DNA of 64,000 bases from JAGVSR01 sp031413815. Its GTDB lineage: Bacteria > Pseudomonadota > Alphaproteobacteria > Rhizobiales > Hyphomicrobiaceae. Of the stretch, positions 33,985 through 42,687 are shown one piece after another. Where the stretch lies: positions 1 to 64,000 of the forward strand of contig JANOFU010000071.1 of NCBI GenBank assembly GCA_031413815.1. Reading direction: 5' to 3'. A program made the position numbers and the translations under genes. The notes below the pieces were generated by a model. The model had not been told where the DNA came from. It saw only the letters and a list, made by a program, of their open reading frames with translations, and made no database searches. Within the stretch, counting starts at the first letter, position 1. Each line of letters opens with the position of its first letter.

Positions 33985-35304
33985 ATGATCGAACGAGCCG
34001 TTCGCGCTGGCAGTTTGGTGCCGCCTTCTGGGGGGCTGTTCAACGCTGCGCTTGGCCTGATGGTGGTGCTGCTCCTCACCATTTCGGCGTTGGCGCTGAC
34101 GCAGCTTGGCTGGCAGTACGGCGAAACGGGCGGCAGCGCGCTCGAAAAGATGCACCCGGGAACGCTCGTCGCATTTGGCCTGCTGGTCATGTCAGCGTTG
34201 GTGCGAGGCAATCCCATGCGCGCGTTCGGTGAGGCGTTGGCCGCCCACCCGATTGTGGCGCTCTATCTGCTGGCGGTTGGCCTGCTCATGATGCACGCAA
34301 TCTTCATTGCCGGCACGCCCTTCACGATGTTCATCGACACGTTCATTCTGCCGGCAGTGGTGTTTCTGCTGCTGCGCGATATCGATGATAAGCGCGGGCG
34401 CACGCTGGCGCTGTTGATCCATGCGCTATTTTTTCTCAATGCGTTGATTGGCATTGCGGAGTTTGCTGGCGGGTTCCGCTTAACGGCGCTGTACATTGAA
34501 GGCCAGGTTCTGGAAGACGAATGGCGGTCGTCGGCATTGCTCGGCCATCCGCTCTCCAACGCCATGCTGACCGGCACGTATATGGCCGTTCTGTTGACCG
34601 GCGGCATGAAGGATCTGCCGCAGTGGGTCCGGCCTATCGTGTTTCTGATGAGTGCCGCTGGCATGGTGGTGTTCGGCGGGCGCGCGGCCTCAGCCTTCAT
34701 TGTGCTCCTGATCGTGATGGTGGGCATTGGCCGGTTTGTGAATGTTCTGCGCGGGGCGCGTTTTGATCCGCGAATGGTGCTGGCGGGATTGATTGGCGTT
34801 CCGATCCTGATCGGCCTGATCATGACGTTGGGCGAAGCAGGCTTCTTCGAAAAATTTATCACGCGTTTGACGGACGACGAGGGCAGCGCCAGCACGCGCG
34901 TAGAGATGTTCGCGCTGTTCAAGCACATCTCCTGGCCGGATTTGATCTTCGGTCCGGACGCGGCCCAGATCCAAACGCTCATGCGCCACTATGGGCTCGA
35001 CTATGGCATCGAAAGCTTCTGGATCAACATGATCCTGTCACACGGGCTGATCGCGTCATGCATGTTCTTTCCAGCCCTCCTGTTGTTCTGCTGGGAGGTG
35101 TTCAAGGCCGCCCCGGGCTCGCTGGCCGCCATTGTCTACTTCTTTGCCGTGGCGTCTGCCTCCTTGAGCTTGTCAGCCAAGACGCCCAGTTTGGCCATTC
35201 TGGTGATGATCGTTCTGGTATTGTTGCGGACTTCCCGCACTGCGGCGCGAACTGACGCCGCTTTTGACGAAGAGCCTGGGCGGGGCGCGGCTCTGGTGGC
35301 ATAA
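33985..35304 (+). CDS. O-antigen ligase-like / VpsF-type polysaccharide membrane protein
   Basis: 439 residues with about 11-12 hydrophobic helices (GLMVVLLLTISALALTQL; LVAFGLLVMSALV; HPIVALYLLAVGLLMMHAIFIAG; VVFLLLR; VLAGLIGVPILIGLIMTL; LILVLL end). A Wzy/WaaL-type periplasmic loop follows the middle helices (SSALLGHPLSNAMLTGTYMAVLL with the GHP motif near residue 190). A second region has FGPDAAQIQTLMRHYGLDYGIESFWINMILSHGL. Such proteins ligate or polymerise surface polysaccharides. No glycosyltransferases are adjacent, which is unusual. Confidence 0.8.
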   Translation: MIERAVRAGSLVPPSGGLFNAALGLMVVLLLTISALALTQLGWQYGETGGSALEKMHPGTLVAFGLLVMSALVRGNPMRAFGEALAAHPIVALYLLAVGLLMMHAIFIAGTPFTMFIDTFILPAVVFLLLRDIDDKRGRTLALLIHALFFLNALIGIAEFAGGFRLTALYIEGQVLEDEWRSSALLGHPLSNAMLTGTYMAVLLTGGMKDLPQWVRPIVFLMSAAGMVVFGGRAASAFIVLLIVMVGIGRFVNVLRGARFDPRMVLAGLIGVPILIGLIMTLGEAGFFEKFITRLTDDEGSASTRVEMFALFKHISWPDLIFGPDAAQIQTLMRHYGLDYGIESFWINMILSHGLIASCMFFPALLLFCWEVFKAAPGSLAAIVYFFAVASASLSLSAKTPSLAILVMIVLVLLRTSRTAARTDAAFDEEPGRGAALVA

Positions 35305-35336
35305 TCCCTCACTGTTATGTGAAACCGGGGTGAGCC

Positions 35337-36374
35337 ATGACGCGCCGTATGGATGTCAGCCGCAGATCATTTTCCAAAGGACTGACCGCCGCGTTGGCCG
35401 CACCCGCGATGATCGGGCTGGCGCCGCGCGCGGCGTGGACGCAGGAACTGGGGCAGTCCGCCGGTCCAATGGCTGTCAACGACACGTGGAAAGAGCTTGG
35501 CCGACTGACGCTCGATGCGCAGAAGCTGGGCCTCTCGGTGCCGCGCATGTCGCTCGGCCCTGAGAGTATGAGCGGCGAGTACGCCAACACGATGCCGGCG
35601 GTGGTCGACTTCATCGACAGTTTGGATGCGGGCCTCGCCGAACCGGGCCTGGCTCCGCGAACAGCGGCTGAAGCTGATACCGTGCGCGAACAGGCGAGCG
35701 ATTTGCTGGGCCGCATCTTAGCTGCCGAGAAGCTGCCCCGTGAGGAAGAAGACAGCAGCACGGCCCCGTCAGCCGCGCCCAAGCTCAAGATCCCGAAGTT
35801 TGACGACATCGCCGAGGACTATCGCAAGCTGTTTGCGACCTGCGTGATCAAGGACAGTATGCGCGACAAGCTCAAATGGTACACGGGCAAGGTGACGGAC
35901 GAGACGCGCCGCGCGGCGTATCAGCGGATTGAAGATGAGACCTGCGTGCCGTGGTATTTCGTTGCCGTTATTCACGGGATGGAGTGCGGCTACGATTTGA
36001 AGAAGCATCTGCACAATGGCGATCCGCTGAAGTACCGCACGGTGCAAATTCCACGCAATCGTCCCACCCAGTGGAACCCGCCCACGGATTGGCACTCCAG
36101 TGCGGTTGATGCGCTGAAATACGACAAGTTGACCGACGTCAAGGACTGGGACCTCGCGCACGTCTTGTATCGCTGGGAAGGCTACAATGGCTGGCGCAGC
36201 CGCGTCCTGTACGGCATCAACACGCCGTACCTATGGAGCTATTCCAACCACTATTCTAAGGGCAAGTTCGTCGCCGATAATGTGTGGGATGCGAACGCCG
36301 TCTCGCAGCAAGCGGGCGCGGCGGTGATTTTGAAGTCGCTGATTGAGAGCGGCACGGTCGGGCAACCGGCGTAG
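35337..36374 (+). CDS. Tat-exported lysozyme-like / peptidoglycan-binding family protein
   Basis: 345 residues. A twin-arginine signal (SRRSFSKGLTAALAAPAMIGLAPRAAWT) is followed by about 130 Ala/Leu/Glu-rich residues. The C-terminal domain (from about residue 155) has MRDKLKWYTGKVTDETRRAAYQRIEDETCVPWYFVAVIHGMECGYDLKKHLHNGDPL, then QIPRNRPTQWNPPTDWHSSAVDAL, GYNGWRSR, GINTPYLWSYSNHYSKGKFVADNVWDANAVSQQAGA. This pattern is known in lysozyme-superfamily proteins annotated peptidoglycan-binding (from memory); the Glu in HGMECG is a candidate catalytic acid. It starts 33 bases after the ligase-like gene, probably the same operon. Confidence 0.75.
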   Translation: MTRRMDVSRRSFSKGLTAALAAPAMIGLAPRAAWTQELGQSAGPMAVNDTWKELGRLTLDAQKLGLSVPRMSLGPESMSGEYANTMPAVVDFIDSLDAGLAEPGLAPRTAAEADTVREQASDLLGRILAAEKLPREEEDSSTAPSAAPKLKIPKFDDIAEDYRKLFATCVIKDSMRDKLKWYTGKVTDETRRAAYQRIEDETCVPWYFVAVIHGMECGYDLKKHLHNGDPLKYRTVQIPRNRPTQWNPPTDWHSSAVDALKYDKLTDVKDWDLAHVLYRWEGYNGWRSRVLYGINTPYLWSYSNHYSKGKFVADNVWDANAVSQQAGAAVILKSLIESGTVGQPA

Positions 36375-36421
36375 GGCTTAAGTCGGTTTCTCGAAATTGA
36401 AACTTGGTAGGTGGTTCGTTT

Positions 36422-36564
36422 CCCTCTCCCGTGGGGAGAGGGTTAGGGTGAGGGGTAAAGGAAATTACAAAACGGTCTCAGTGTAACCCCTCACCGGGTT
36501 CGCGCAGGACGAGTTAGCAAGTTTGCTAACTCGTGGCGAACCTGCCTCTCCCAATGGGAGAGGC
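36422..36564. repeat. composite palindromic repeat, GTTCGC subtype (copy F)
   Basis: CCCTCTCCCGTGGGGAGAGGG at the left. GGTTCGC (36497-36503) pairs with GCGAACC (36536-36542) around ACGAGTTAGCAA/TTGCTAACTCGT. CCTCTCCCAATGGGAGAGG closes the right side. It lies between two convergent genes and may serve as a double transcript end. Confidence 0.75.
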
Positions 36565-36611
36565 ATTATTTCTCGCCCCGCGTAGATCCTGGCATCACCA
36601 GCTGCCGTCTC

Positions 36612-39600
36612 TCAACTTCCCGGTGCGGACAACCCCACCGCTTGCTGGGCGGCGATGACTTCGTTGCAGTCCGCCGTGACGAAGCCAGCGGACTTGGCGG
36701 ATGAGAAGTCGAGGCACGACTGCAAGAACCCTTCGGCAGCGTTGGTCAGATTGGAGCTCTGATTGAGCGCGGTCGTGAGCGTCCGGTAGGTGAGGCGCGC
36801 GAGCTTCGTTTTGCCAATGCCTTTGACGGTGGTGCCGCGATGCTCGCCGCCTTCCGAGATCAGGTAGGCGAACTTGTTCAGGATGCCGCTGTTGAAATGC
36901 ACACAGCCATTGTCGTTCATCCAAGTCGAGGCGCACATTTGGCTGTCCGGCGTCAACAAGTCGTCGTAGTGATCGGGCTGGCCGCGGTTGGTGGATGAGA
37001 AGTTGGCATCCTTGTTGAACAGCGATGCGTTGGTGGCGTCCGCCAGGTTGGGGGCCGCTAAGCTGCGCAACGGCCGCTCCGCCGAATAACCAGGTGCGTC
37101 TTCGCCGATCAGCCAATTGCCGCTGCCGCCCTTGGCGTAGAACTCAATCAGCGCGCCGAAGATATCCGAGATCGATTCATTCACCGCGCCAGGTTCATCC
37201 GAATAGACAAGGTCCGCCTCGTGCGAGATGATGCCGTGCGCCATTTCATGCGCGACGATATCAACGGCGTTGGCGTAGCCGGGGCCGAACACCATGACGT
37301 TGGCTTTCGGGCAGTCATAGGATTTCGACGGACACCAGAAGGCGTTGCGGACGTTGCCGTAACGGACATACGATTCTAGGGGCGCGTTGCCATTGGGGCC
37401 GTCGCCGTCATTGTCGTCGAAGCTGTTGCGGCCAAGCACGAGGAAGAAGAAGTCGCGCACCATGCCGGTGTAGCGGAATGCCAACTCGGCATCGGGTGGC
37501 AGGGTGCTGCCGCGGCCTTTGCCGCTTTCGTCGACCAGCGCCAGTTCAGATTTTTCACCACTCAAATCGTAAATGCGGCGGATCATACCTGTCGGGCGGT
37601 CGCGGAACACGTGGAACACTTCTCGCGTCTTGGCATCGACGAAGACACGGTACATGTCGATGGCGACGATCCACGCGAGACGTGCGCCGCCGGCAATTTT
37701 GGTGCGCGATAGGGCCGGGTCGAACACGGTCAGTTCAGCGGATGCCTCGGCCGTTTCGGGGTTGGGTCCCATCTGGACCGGCGGCGGGGGTGACGATGGC
37801 GAGCCGCGGATGACCTGCGCCAAGCGAAGGCGGGCTGACACGATGGCGTCGTCCTTGGAGACCGACGGATTGGTGTCATCGACGGCGACCGACGACGTGG
37901 TGCCTTGGAAGCGCGTGACGCCCAGTGAGTTCTCGACAGTCAGTTTGGCGGAGGAACCGAACACCGGCACGCCGTTAATGCTCTGTTCGACGTTGGCGAT
38001 GTAGCGGCCAGGGAAATCCGGGTCTTTGCGGCGGCCCTTGTAATCGAGCTGCGCTTTCTTGTTGCGAGTCGGCATGGCGGCCGTGAGGGCTCCGGTTTTC
38101 AGGAAGCTCTCGACCATGCGGCGCGTGTCGTCGTCGGTTTGCTCTTTGCTGGCGCTGACACCGGCGGCAAGTGCCGCGGAATCGGGCTTCAAGCCAGAGA
38201 TGCTGCTGATCATGCCGGTAGCGGGATTGATGGTCACCTTCAAGTTGGGGTTGGCTTTGCGCAGTTCGACGATCGCTTTTTCTGTATCAGCGCGAACGTC
38301 GGCCGGGGTGGCCGCAGCGGTTGTGCCACTTGATGCTGTGCCGGCCGTGCCGCCAGCCATCTCGAGGCCGCGCGTGGCTTCTGTTTCGCCCGCTGTTCCG
38401 GGTGCCGCCGTGCCCGTTCCCGGCCCCGGAGTGACGGCCGCAAGAATCAGAGCGTCCTTGCGAAGGCATTTCGTGATGGCAGCAGAGGCTGCATCGCCCG
38501 AGCTGGCAACGATGCTGGAGGCGACGTGCGCGCTGAGGCCTGTTTCGGTCATGGCGAGTTTCAGTTGCTCACCGTTGCCTTGCCAGCTGGCTTCGATGAT
38601 CTCAAGGTCGGACCGCTCGACCGCCTGACCGGCTTGCTTTGGAGACCGCGCGCTGCCTTCGCCATTGCCATTGAGATCAATGAGCGGGAAGAAGCACTCG
38701 TTGTCGTCGACAACGCCATCGCCGTTGAGGTCTTCGGTGAATTTCTCTTCGACGGTGGCGGCTCTCTCGATGCTGGCAATGTGCGACGCAAAAACTTTGA
38801 GGTCGGACGTCTCGACCTTGCCGTCGGCGTCCAGATCGGCGAGCAGTAATGGTGTGGTTTCGGAAACGCCCAGAACGCTTTGCAGGGCATCAATGCGCTT
38901 GGCGCCTGTGCCTTCGCCTGCGGGTTTCGCGGCCGACTTGAGCAGCGCAATAATTTCTTCGGGCGTTTTCTTCGGATTAATTTCGAACAACAGCGCGGCC
39001 AGCGCGGTCACGTGGGGAGCCGCCTGCGATGTGCCGCTGCAGACGGCGAATGGCAACGTGGGGCTGCCAATCGTGCTCATGATGTCGACGCCGGGGGCGG
39101 AGACATGGCCACCCGTGTTAGAGAATCCGGCACGCTTGCCGCTGCGATCGGTGGCTTCGACTACGATGATGTTTTTGACAGGTTCGCCCGAGGTCCACGC
39201 ATACGTTCCTGCCCAAGCGAAGGGAGAGGCCCATTGAGTGTGGAGGGGATCGGCCCGGCCGTCGCTGTCGTTGCCGGCGGCGACGACAAACAACACTTGG
39301 GTTTCAACGAGCCGCGCCATGGTGCGGATGACGCTCGCCTGTTCGGCGATGTGCAGCTTTAAGCCGTTGATGGTATCGGGTTCGGCGTCACCCAGAACGC
39401 CGCGCGCGACAAAGTTATAGGCGAGGCTGACGTTGATGACGCGCAGCGGATCGCCCGCGCGCATGCTGTCGCCGAGATAGAACATGGCGTTCGACAGCAC
39501 GTCGGAAAACAGCATGGCTTGCGCCTGCCAGCCTTCGTTGGCATCGAGGCGCTCGCGTTCGCCGATGAATTCTGCCGCGATGGCGATGGCGTCGATGTTG

Positions 39601-40865
39601 GCATCGGGCACGATGCCGTCAATGCCGGACTTGTCTGTTTGGCTGGCGCCGATGATGCCAGCGACGTGGGTGCCGTGATTGGATTCGCAGTCCGGCCGGA
39701 CGAGCGGCGGCCGCGCCGACCCACGCGCGATATTGAACTTGACGGTGTCGTTCTCGGCAAAGCCGACATCAATGATGCCGATCTTCGGGCGGGCCGCGCC
39801 CGGGTTGAGCTTGCGGTGCCGGTCGACGATTGACCAGACTGACGGCATGCGGATTTCCTTGAGGCCCCAGTTGCCGTCAGGCTCGCCGCCCGGTTGCCAG
39901 CGCCAGCCAAAGATTTCCTCGCCTTTCTTGGCTTTTGCGGTGGACGGTTTGGGAAGACCTTTGGTTTCGATCAACGAATTGACGAAGGCGGCGTCAACGG
40001 ATGGGTCCTTGCGAAGGTCTTGGATGATCTTGGGTTCAAGAATGCGTTCGAGCTTTTTCTTCGGATCCGTGATGGACTCGAGTGGCGCTTCACCATCGAG
40101 ACCGCGCGTGGCTTCTTCCGGGTGCTGCGGTTCGACGGTAATGACACCCAACGCGCCGATCACCTTGGTGACCTTGAGATCGTACTTTTTCAGCAGTTCC
40201 TCAATCTGCGCTTCGCTCGTCTCAGGCTTGAGCTGCAGCATGTAACTGTTCTTTTTGGCGACCGGCACGGGTGCCGCTGAGGGTGCAGGGCTGCCACCAT
40301 CGCCGCCCGCGAGTTGCACGAAAGAGCGTTCACCTTCGGACGCCGTATTGGGCTTCAGGCTAGCAGCGTTGGCCGCAAAGAACCCGTCGGGAGGAGAGGA
40401 GAGAGACGCGCCTGGTTTGGAACTCCAGATGCCTTTCATAGAATTCATAAAGTTGTCGTACCACGACTCCGGTTTCCCGGTCGTCGAGGGTCTATCCTTT
40501 TTATCGAGCTTCTTTTTGATCGCGTCCGGATCAGGCTTCACCCATTCGTAGTCGTCTTTATTCTTGACGGCCTGGGGTTTGGCAGCCTTGAGCGGCGCTT
40601 GCTCCAAGCTGCGGGACGCTTCGGGCTGACCAGCGCCTGGCGCGGCGCCCGCTGCTGGTGCACGTTCGAGTTCCGGTCCAGGTGCGGCTGCAGCTGGTGG
40701 AGCTGACAACGACCGCGTCGGTTCGGGCTGCTCGTCTTTGGGAGAGAACTTTTCTTCGAGCACGCCCTTCAGCCGGTCGTAATTCGGCTTCTGCGTCTGT
40801 GCGCTGGCGGGCACGGCCACCGTGGCCATGACCACAGCAAGACAGGCGGCGATGCGGTTCGGCAT
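36612..40865 (-). CDS. secreted dual protease: subtilisin (S8) plus thermolysin-type (M4) domains
   Basis: 1417 residues; the ATG at 40865 has TGAGGAGA upstream. Signal peptide RIAACLAVVMATVAVPASAQ, then about 330 residues of Pro/Ala/Lys-rich prodomain. The S8 domain has Asp366 (IGIIDVG), His397 (NHGTHVAG), oxyanion Asn532 (VAAGND) and Ser613 (SGTSQAAPH). Next are two Ca-binding-like EF loops (DLDADGKVETSDL; DLNGDGVVDDNECF), resembling dockerin repeats. From about residue 900 a thermolysin FTP-like propeptide precedes an M4 domain: HEMAH at 1206-1210, Glu1230 (NESISD) exactly 20 residues on, and the transition-state His in CVHFNSGILNKFAYL. Both sites look intact. Extracellular or periplasmic. 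Confidence 0.92.
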   Translation of the reverse strand: MPNRIAACLAVVMATVAVPASAQTQKPNYDRLKGVLEEKFSPKDEQPEPTRSLSAPPAAAAPGPELERAPAAGAAPGAGQPEASRSLEQAPLKAAKPQAVKNKDDYEWVKPDPDAIKKKLDKKDRPSTTGKPESWYDNFMNSMKGIWSSKPGASLSSPPDGFFAANAASLKPNTASEGERSFVQLAGGDGGSPAPSAAPVPVAKKNSYMLQLKPETSEAQIEELLKKYDLKVTKVIGALGVITVEPQHPEEATRGLDGEAPLESITDPKKKLERILEPKIIQDLRKDPSVDAAFVNSLIETKGLPKPSTAKAKKGEEIFGWRWQPGGEPDGNWGLKEIRMPSVWSIVDRHRKLNPGAARPKIGIIDVGFAENDTVKFNIARGSARPPLVRPDCESNHGTHVAGIIGASQTDKSGIDGIVPDANIDAIAIAAEFIGERERLDANEGWQAQAMLFSDVLSNAMFYLGDSMRAGDPLRVINVSLAYNFVARGVLGDAEPDTINGLKLHIAEQASVIRTMARLVETQVLFVVAAGNDSDGRADPLHTQWASPFAWAGTYAWTSGEPVKNIIVVEATDRSGKRAGFSNTGGHVSAPGVDIMSTIGSPTLPFAVCSGTSQAAPHVTALAALLFEINPKKTPEEIIALLKSAAKPAGEGTGAKRIDALQSVLGVSETTPLLLADLDADGKVETSDLKVFASHIASIERAATVEEKFTEDLNGDGVVDDNECFFPLIDLNGNGEGSARSPKQAGQAVERSDLEIIEASWQGNGEQLKLAMTETGLSAHVASSIVASSGDAASAAITKCLRKDALILAAVTPGPGTGTAAPGTAGETEATRGLEMAGGTAGTASSGTTAAATPADVRADTEKAIVELRKANPNLKVTINPATGMISSISGLKPDSAALAAGVSASKEQTDDDTRRMVESFLKTGALTAAMPTRNKKAQLDYKGRRKDPDFPGRYIANVEQSINGVPVFGSSAKLTVENSLGVTRFQGTTSSVAVDDTNPSVSKDDAIVSARLRLAQVIRGSPSSPPPPVQMGPNPETAEASAELTVFDPALSRTKIAGGARLAWIVAIDMYRVFVDAKTREVFHVFRDRPTGMIRRIYDLSGEKSELALVDESGKGRGSTLPPDAELAFRYTGMVRDFFFLVLGRNSFDDNDGDGPNGNAPLESYVRYGNVRNAFWCPSKSYDCPKANVMVFGPGYANAVDIVAHEMAHGIISHEADLVYSDEPGAVNESISDIFGALIEFYAKGGSGNWLIGEDAPGYSAERPLRSLAAPNLADATNASLFNKDANFSSTNRGQPDHYDDLLTPDSQMCASTWMNDNGCVHFNSGILNKFAYLISEGGEHRGTTVKGIGKTKLARLTYRTLTTALNQSSNLTNAAEGFLQSCLDFSSAKSAGFVTADCNEVIAAQQAVGLSAPGS

Positions 40866-40926
40866 GTGTCGTCTCCTCAAGTCCTTGGCCGCGTAGGGAG
40901 CGGCGTGGCGTCACCCGCGTCGCATG

Positions 40927-42537
40927 TCACGGCGGAGCAGGTGTCGCATCCTTAGGCCACCAATACGTCCACCATCCGCCGACCGTGTCTTTGAGCGTGT
41001 CCCACCACGACTTCGGCGCGTCTGGCCCCGGCGCAGGAGCAGGAGCAGGAGCAGGCGGTTCGGGTGCCGGAGCCGGTGGCGGCTCAGGCGCAGGCGTTGG
41101 GGCTGGCTCGGGCGCCGGTGCGGGCGGTTCCGGCGCCGGTGGTTCGGGAACTGGTGCGGGTGCTGGCTCTGGCGCGGGTGGCTCAGGAACTGGCTCGGGC
41201 GCTGGAGCGGGGGGCTCAGGAGTGGGTGCTGGCCCGGGAGCGGGTGCAGGTGGCTCGGGTGTTGGCGCTGGCGTAGGTTCTGGAGCCGGAGCAGGCGTTG
41301 GTTCGGGCTGCGGTGGGGCCGCGCCCAATTCGAAGGCTGGATCAACCGCGAGGGTTCCATCCGCTGTGATGCCCGCCTCGAGGCCCTTGTCGCGGCGCAG
41401 CGCGGCCACGAGTGAGGTGAACACCGGCACGTAGACCGACAGTGTTTTGTCACCGGCCTTGATGCGCTGGCGGGCCTGGAAATGAAGATGCAAGCTGGTT
41501 GATGGCTTGCCATTCATGATCTTCGATACTTTGCCGAGCGATTGTCCCTGCTTGACTGCGTTGCCGGCCTTCACGGTGATCGTGCTGGGGTGCATGTGGA
41601 GATAGTAATAGTCGGTGCCGTCGTTGCCCTTGAGCTGCACGGTGGTGTTGGAGGTGACATTGGTAATGGTGCCATCGACAACCGCGACGGCATCCCAGAA
41701 TTTGTCTTTGTAACTCGGCGGGCGGATGTCTTGCCCCTGATGGCCATTGCCAGCGGGACAGAGCGGCATGGCCCAGCCGCGCACTTCGCAATAGTTGTCG
41801 CGCTGCGTCATCGGATCAAAGTTGCGGCGATCGCTTTCGCTGCCGCCCTTCGCACCTTTGCCGCCCCAGCCGCCGCCGCCGTAACCCCAAATCTGCGAAT
41901 TCATATGCGGATAGTGGCCGTCGCCGAGTTTCAGCGGATAGACGATGTTGGGCAGATACACGCGGCGATCGGCTTGGCGGCCGCGCGTCTTGTCTTTTTC
42001 GTAGAGGTCGCCCGGCGTGTAGTAGGCAAAGCCAGGCTTGGCAGGCGCTGGCGTTGGACCGGGAGCGGGAGCCGGATCAGGTGCCGGAGTTGGTGTGGGC
42101 TGCGGATCGGGCGACGGTGTCGGCGGCGTGCCACCCGCTGTGTCGTCCGGTGGCGGTGTGGGTGCAGGGTCCGGCGAAGGTGTAGGAACGGGATCGACAA
42201 CAGGACCTGGGGCGGGGACGGGGTCCGGAGTGGGTGCCGGCGTCAGTTCGCACTTGGCCAACAGCAGCGTGGGGTCCGATGCGGAGCCGTTGGCGTGCGC
42301 GGGCAGGCACGGACGCGACGATGGCGGCGCGAACCGATGTGTCGACGGTGATGGTGCTTGAAGTCCCGTGGCCAGCGACTGCACCAGCGCATACGTGCGC
42401 AGATCGCGACCCGCCAATGGCGAACTGGCATGTGATGGTGCGAGAGGTGCGCGGTCGTTCGCAACCACCTCACTGAACACGGGCACGCAAACCAGCGTTG
42501 AGCAGATCAGCACGCACATTGATCGACGAGACGCCAC
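40927..42537 (-). CDS. secreted M23-family metallopeptidase with long Pro/Ala/Glu-rich linkers
   Basis: 536 residues. The N-terminus is signal-like (MCVLICSTLVCVPVFSEVVA). Residues about 97-165 are a Pro/Thr/Asp/Ala linker. The M23 domain spans about 260-380: His266 and Asp270 in NGHQGQDIRPP, the DGTDYYYLHMHPSTITVKAGNAVKQGQSLGKV beta core, and HLHF with His350 and His352. This is the LytM zinc site, which cleaves peptidoglycan cross-links. The C-terminal 130 residues are PAPEPxPAP repeats and end in a Trp-rich patch (WWDTLKDTVGGWWTYWW) that could bind membrane or wall. It sits 61 bases upstream of the dual protease on the same strand, so a shared operon is likely. Confidence 0.87.
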   Translation of the reverse strand: MASRRSMCVLICSTLVCVPVFSEVVANDRAPLAPSHASSPLAGRDLRTYALVQSLATGLQAPSPSTHRFAPPSSRPCLPAHANGSASDPTLLLAKCELTPAPTPDPVPAPGPVVDPVPTPSPDPAPTPPPDDTAGGTPPTPSPDPQPTPTPAPDPAPAPGPTPAPAKPGFAYYTPGDLYEKDKTRGRQADRRVYLPNIVYPLKLGDGHYPHMNSQIWGYGGGGWGGKGAKGGSESDRRNFDPMTQRDNYCEVRGWAMPLCPAGNGHQGQDIRPPSYKDKFWDAVAVVDGTITNVTSNTTVQLKGNDGTDYYYLHMHPSTITVKAGNAVKQGQSLGKVSKIMNGKPSTSLHLHFQARQRIKAGDKTLSVYVPVFTSLVAALRRDKGLEAGITADGTLAVDPAFELGAAPPQPEPTPAPAPEPTPAPTPEPPAPAPGPAPTPEPPAPAPEPVPEPPAPEPAPAPVPEPPAPEPPAPAPEPAPTPAPEPPPAPAPEPPAPAPAPAPGPDAPKSWWDTLKDTVGGWWTYWWPKDATPAPP

Positions 42538-42687
42538 GCTCTTCCCCCATCGCGATCAGCTCAGACGGACTTCATATCGAAGCCAGAAAATATACTATGC
42601 CCATAGGCTCATGGTGTTGCAACGAAACCGGCCTGTGTCAGCGGCAGTGGTGCGGACGTTCTTCCTCCGGTGCGGTGCAGAACGGCA

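Noticed and set aside
40985..41434. Gly/Ala/Ser-rich plus-strand frame resembling a PE-PGRS-like protein
   Set aside because: It is the antisense of the Pro/Ala/Glu linker of the M23 peptidase.
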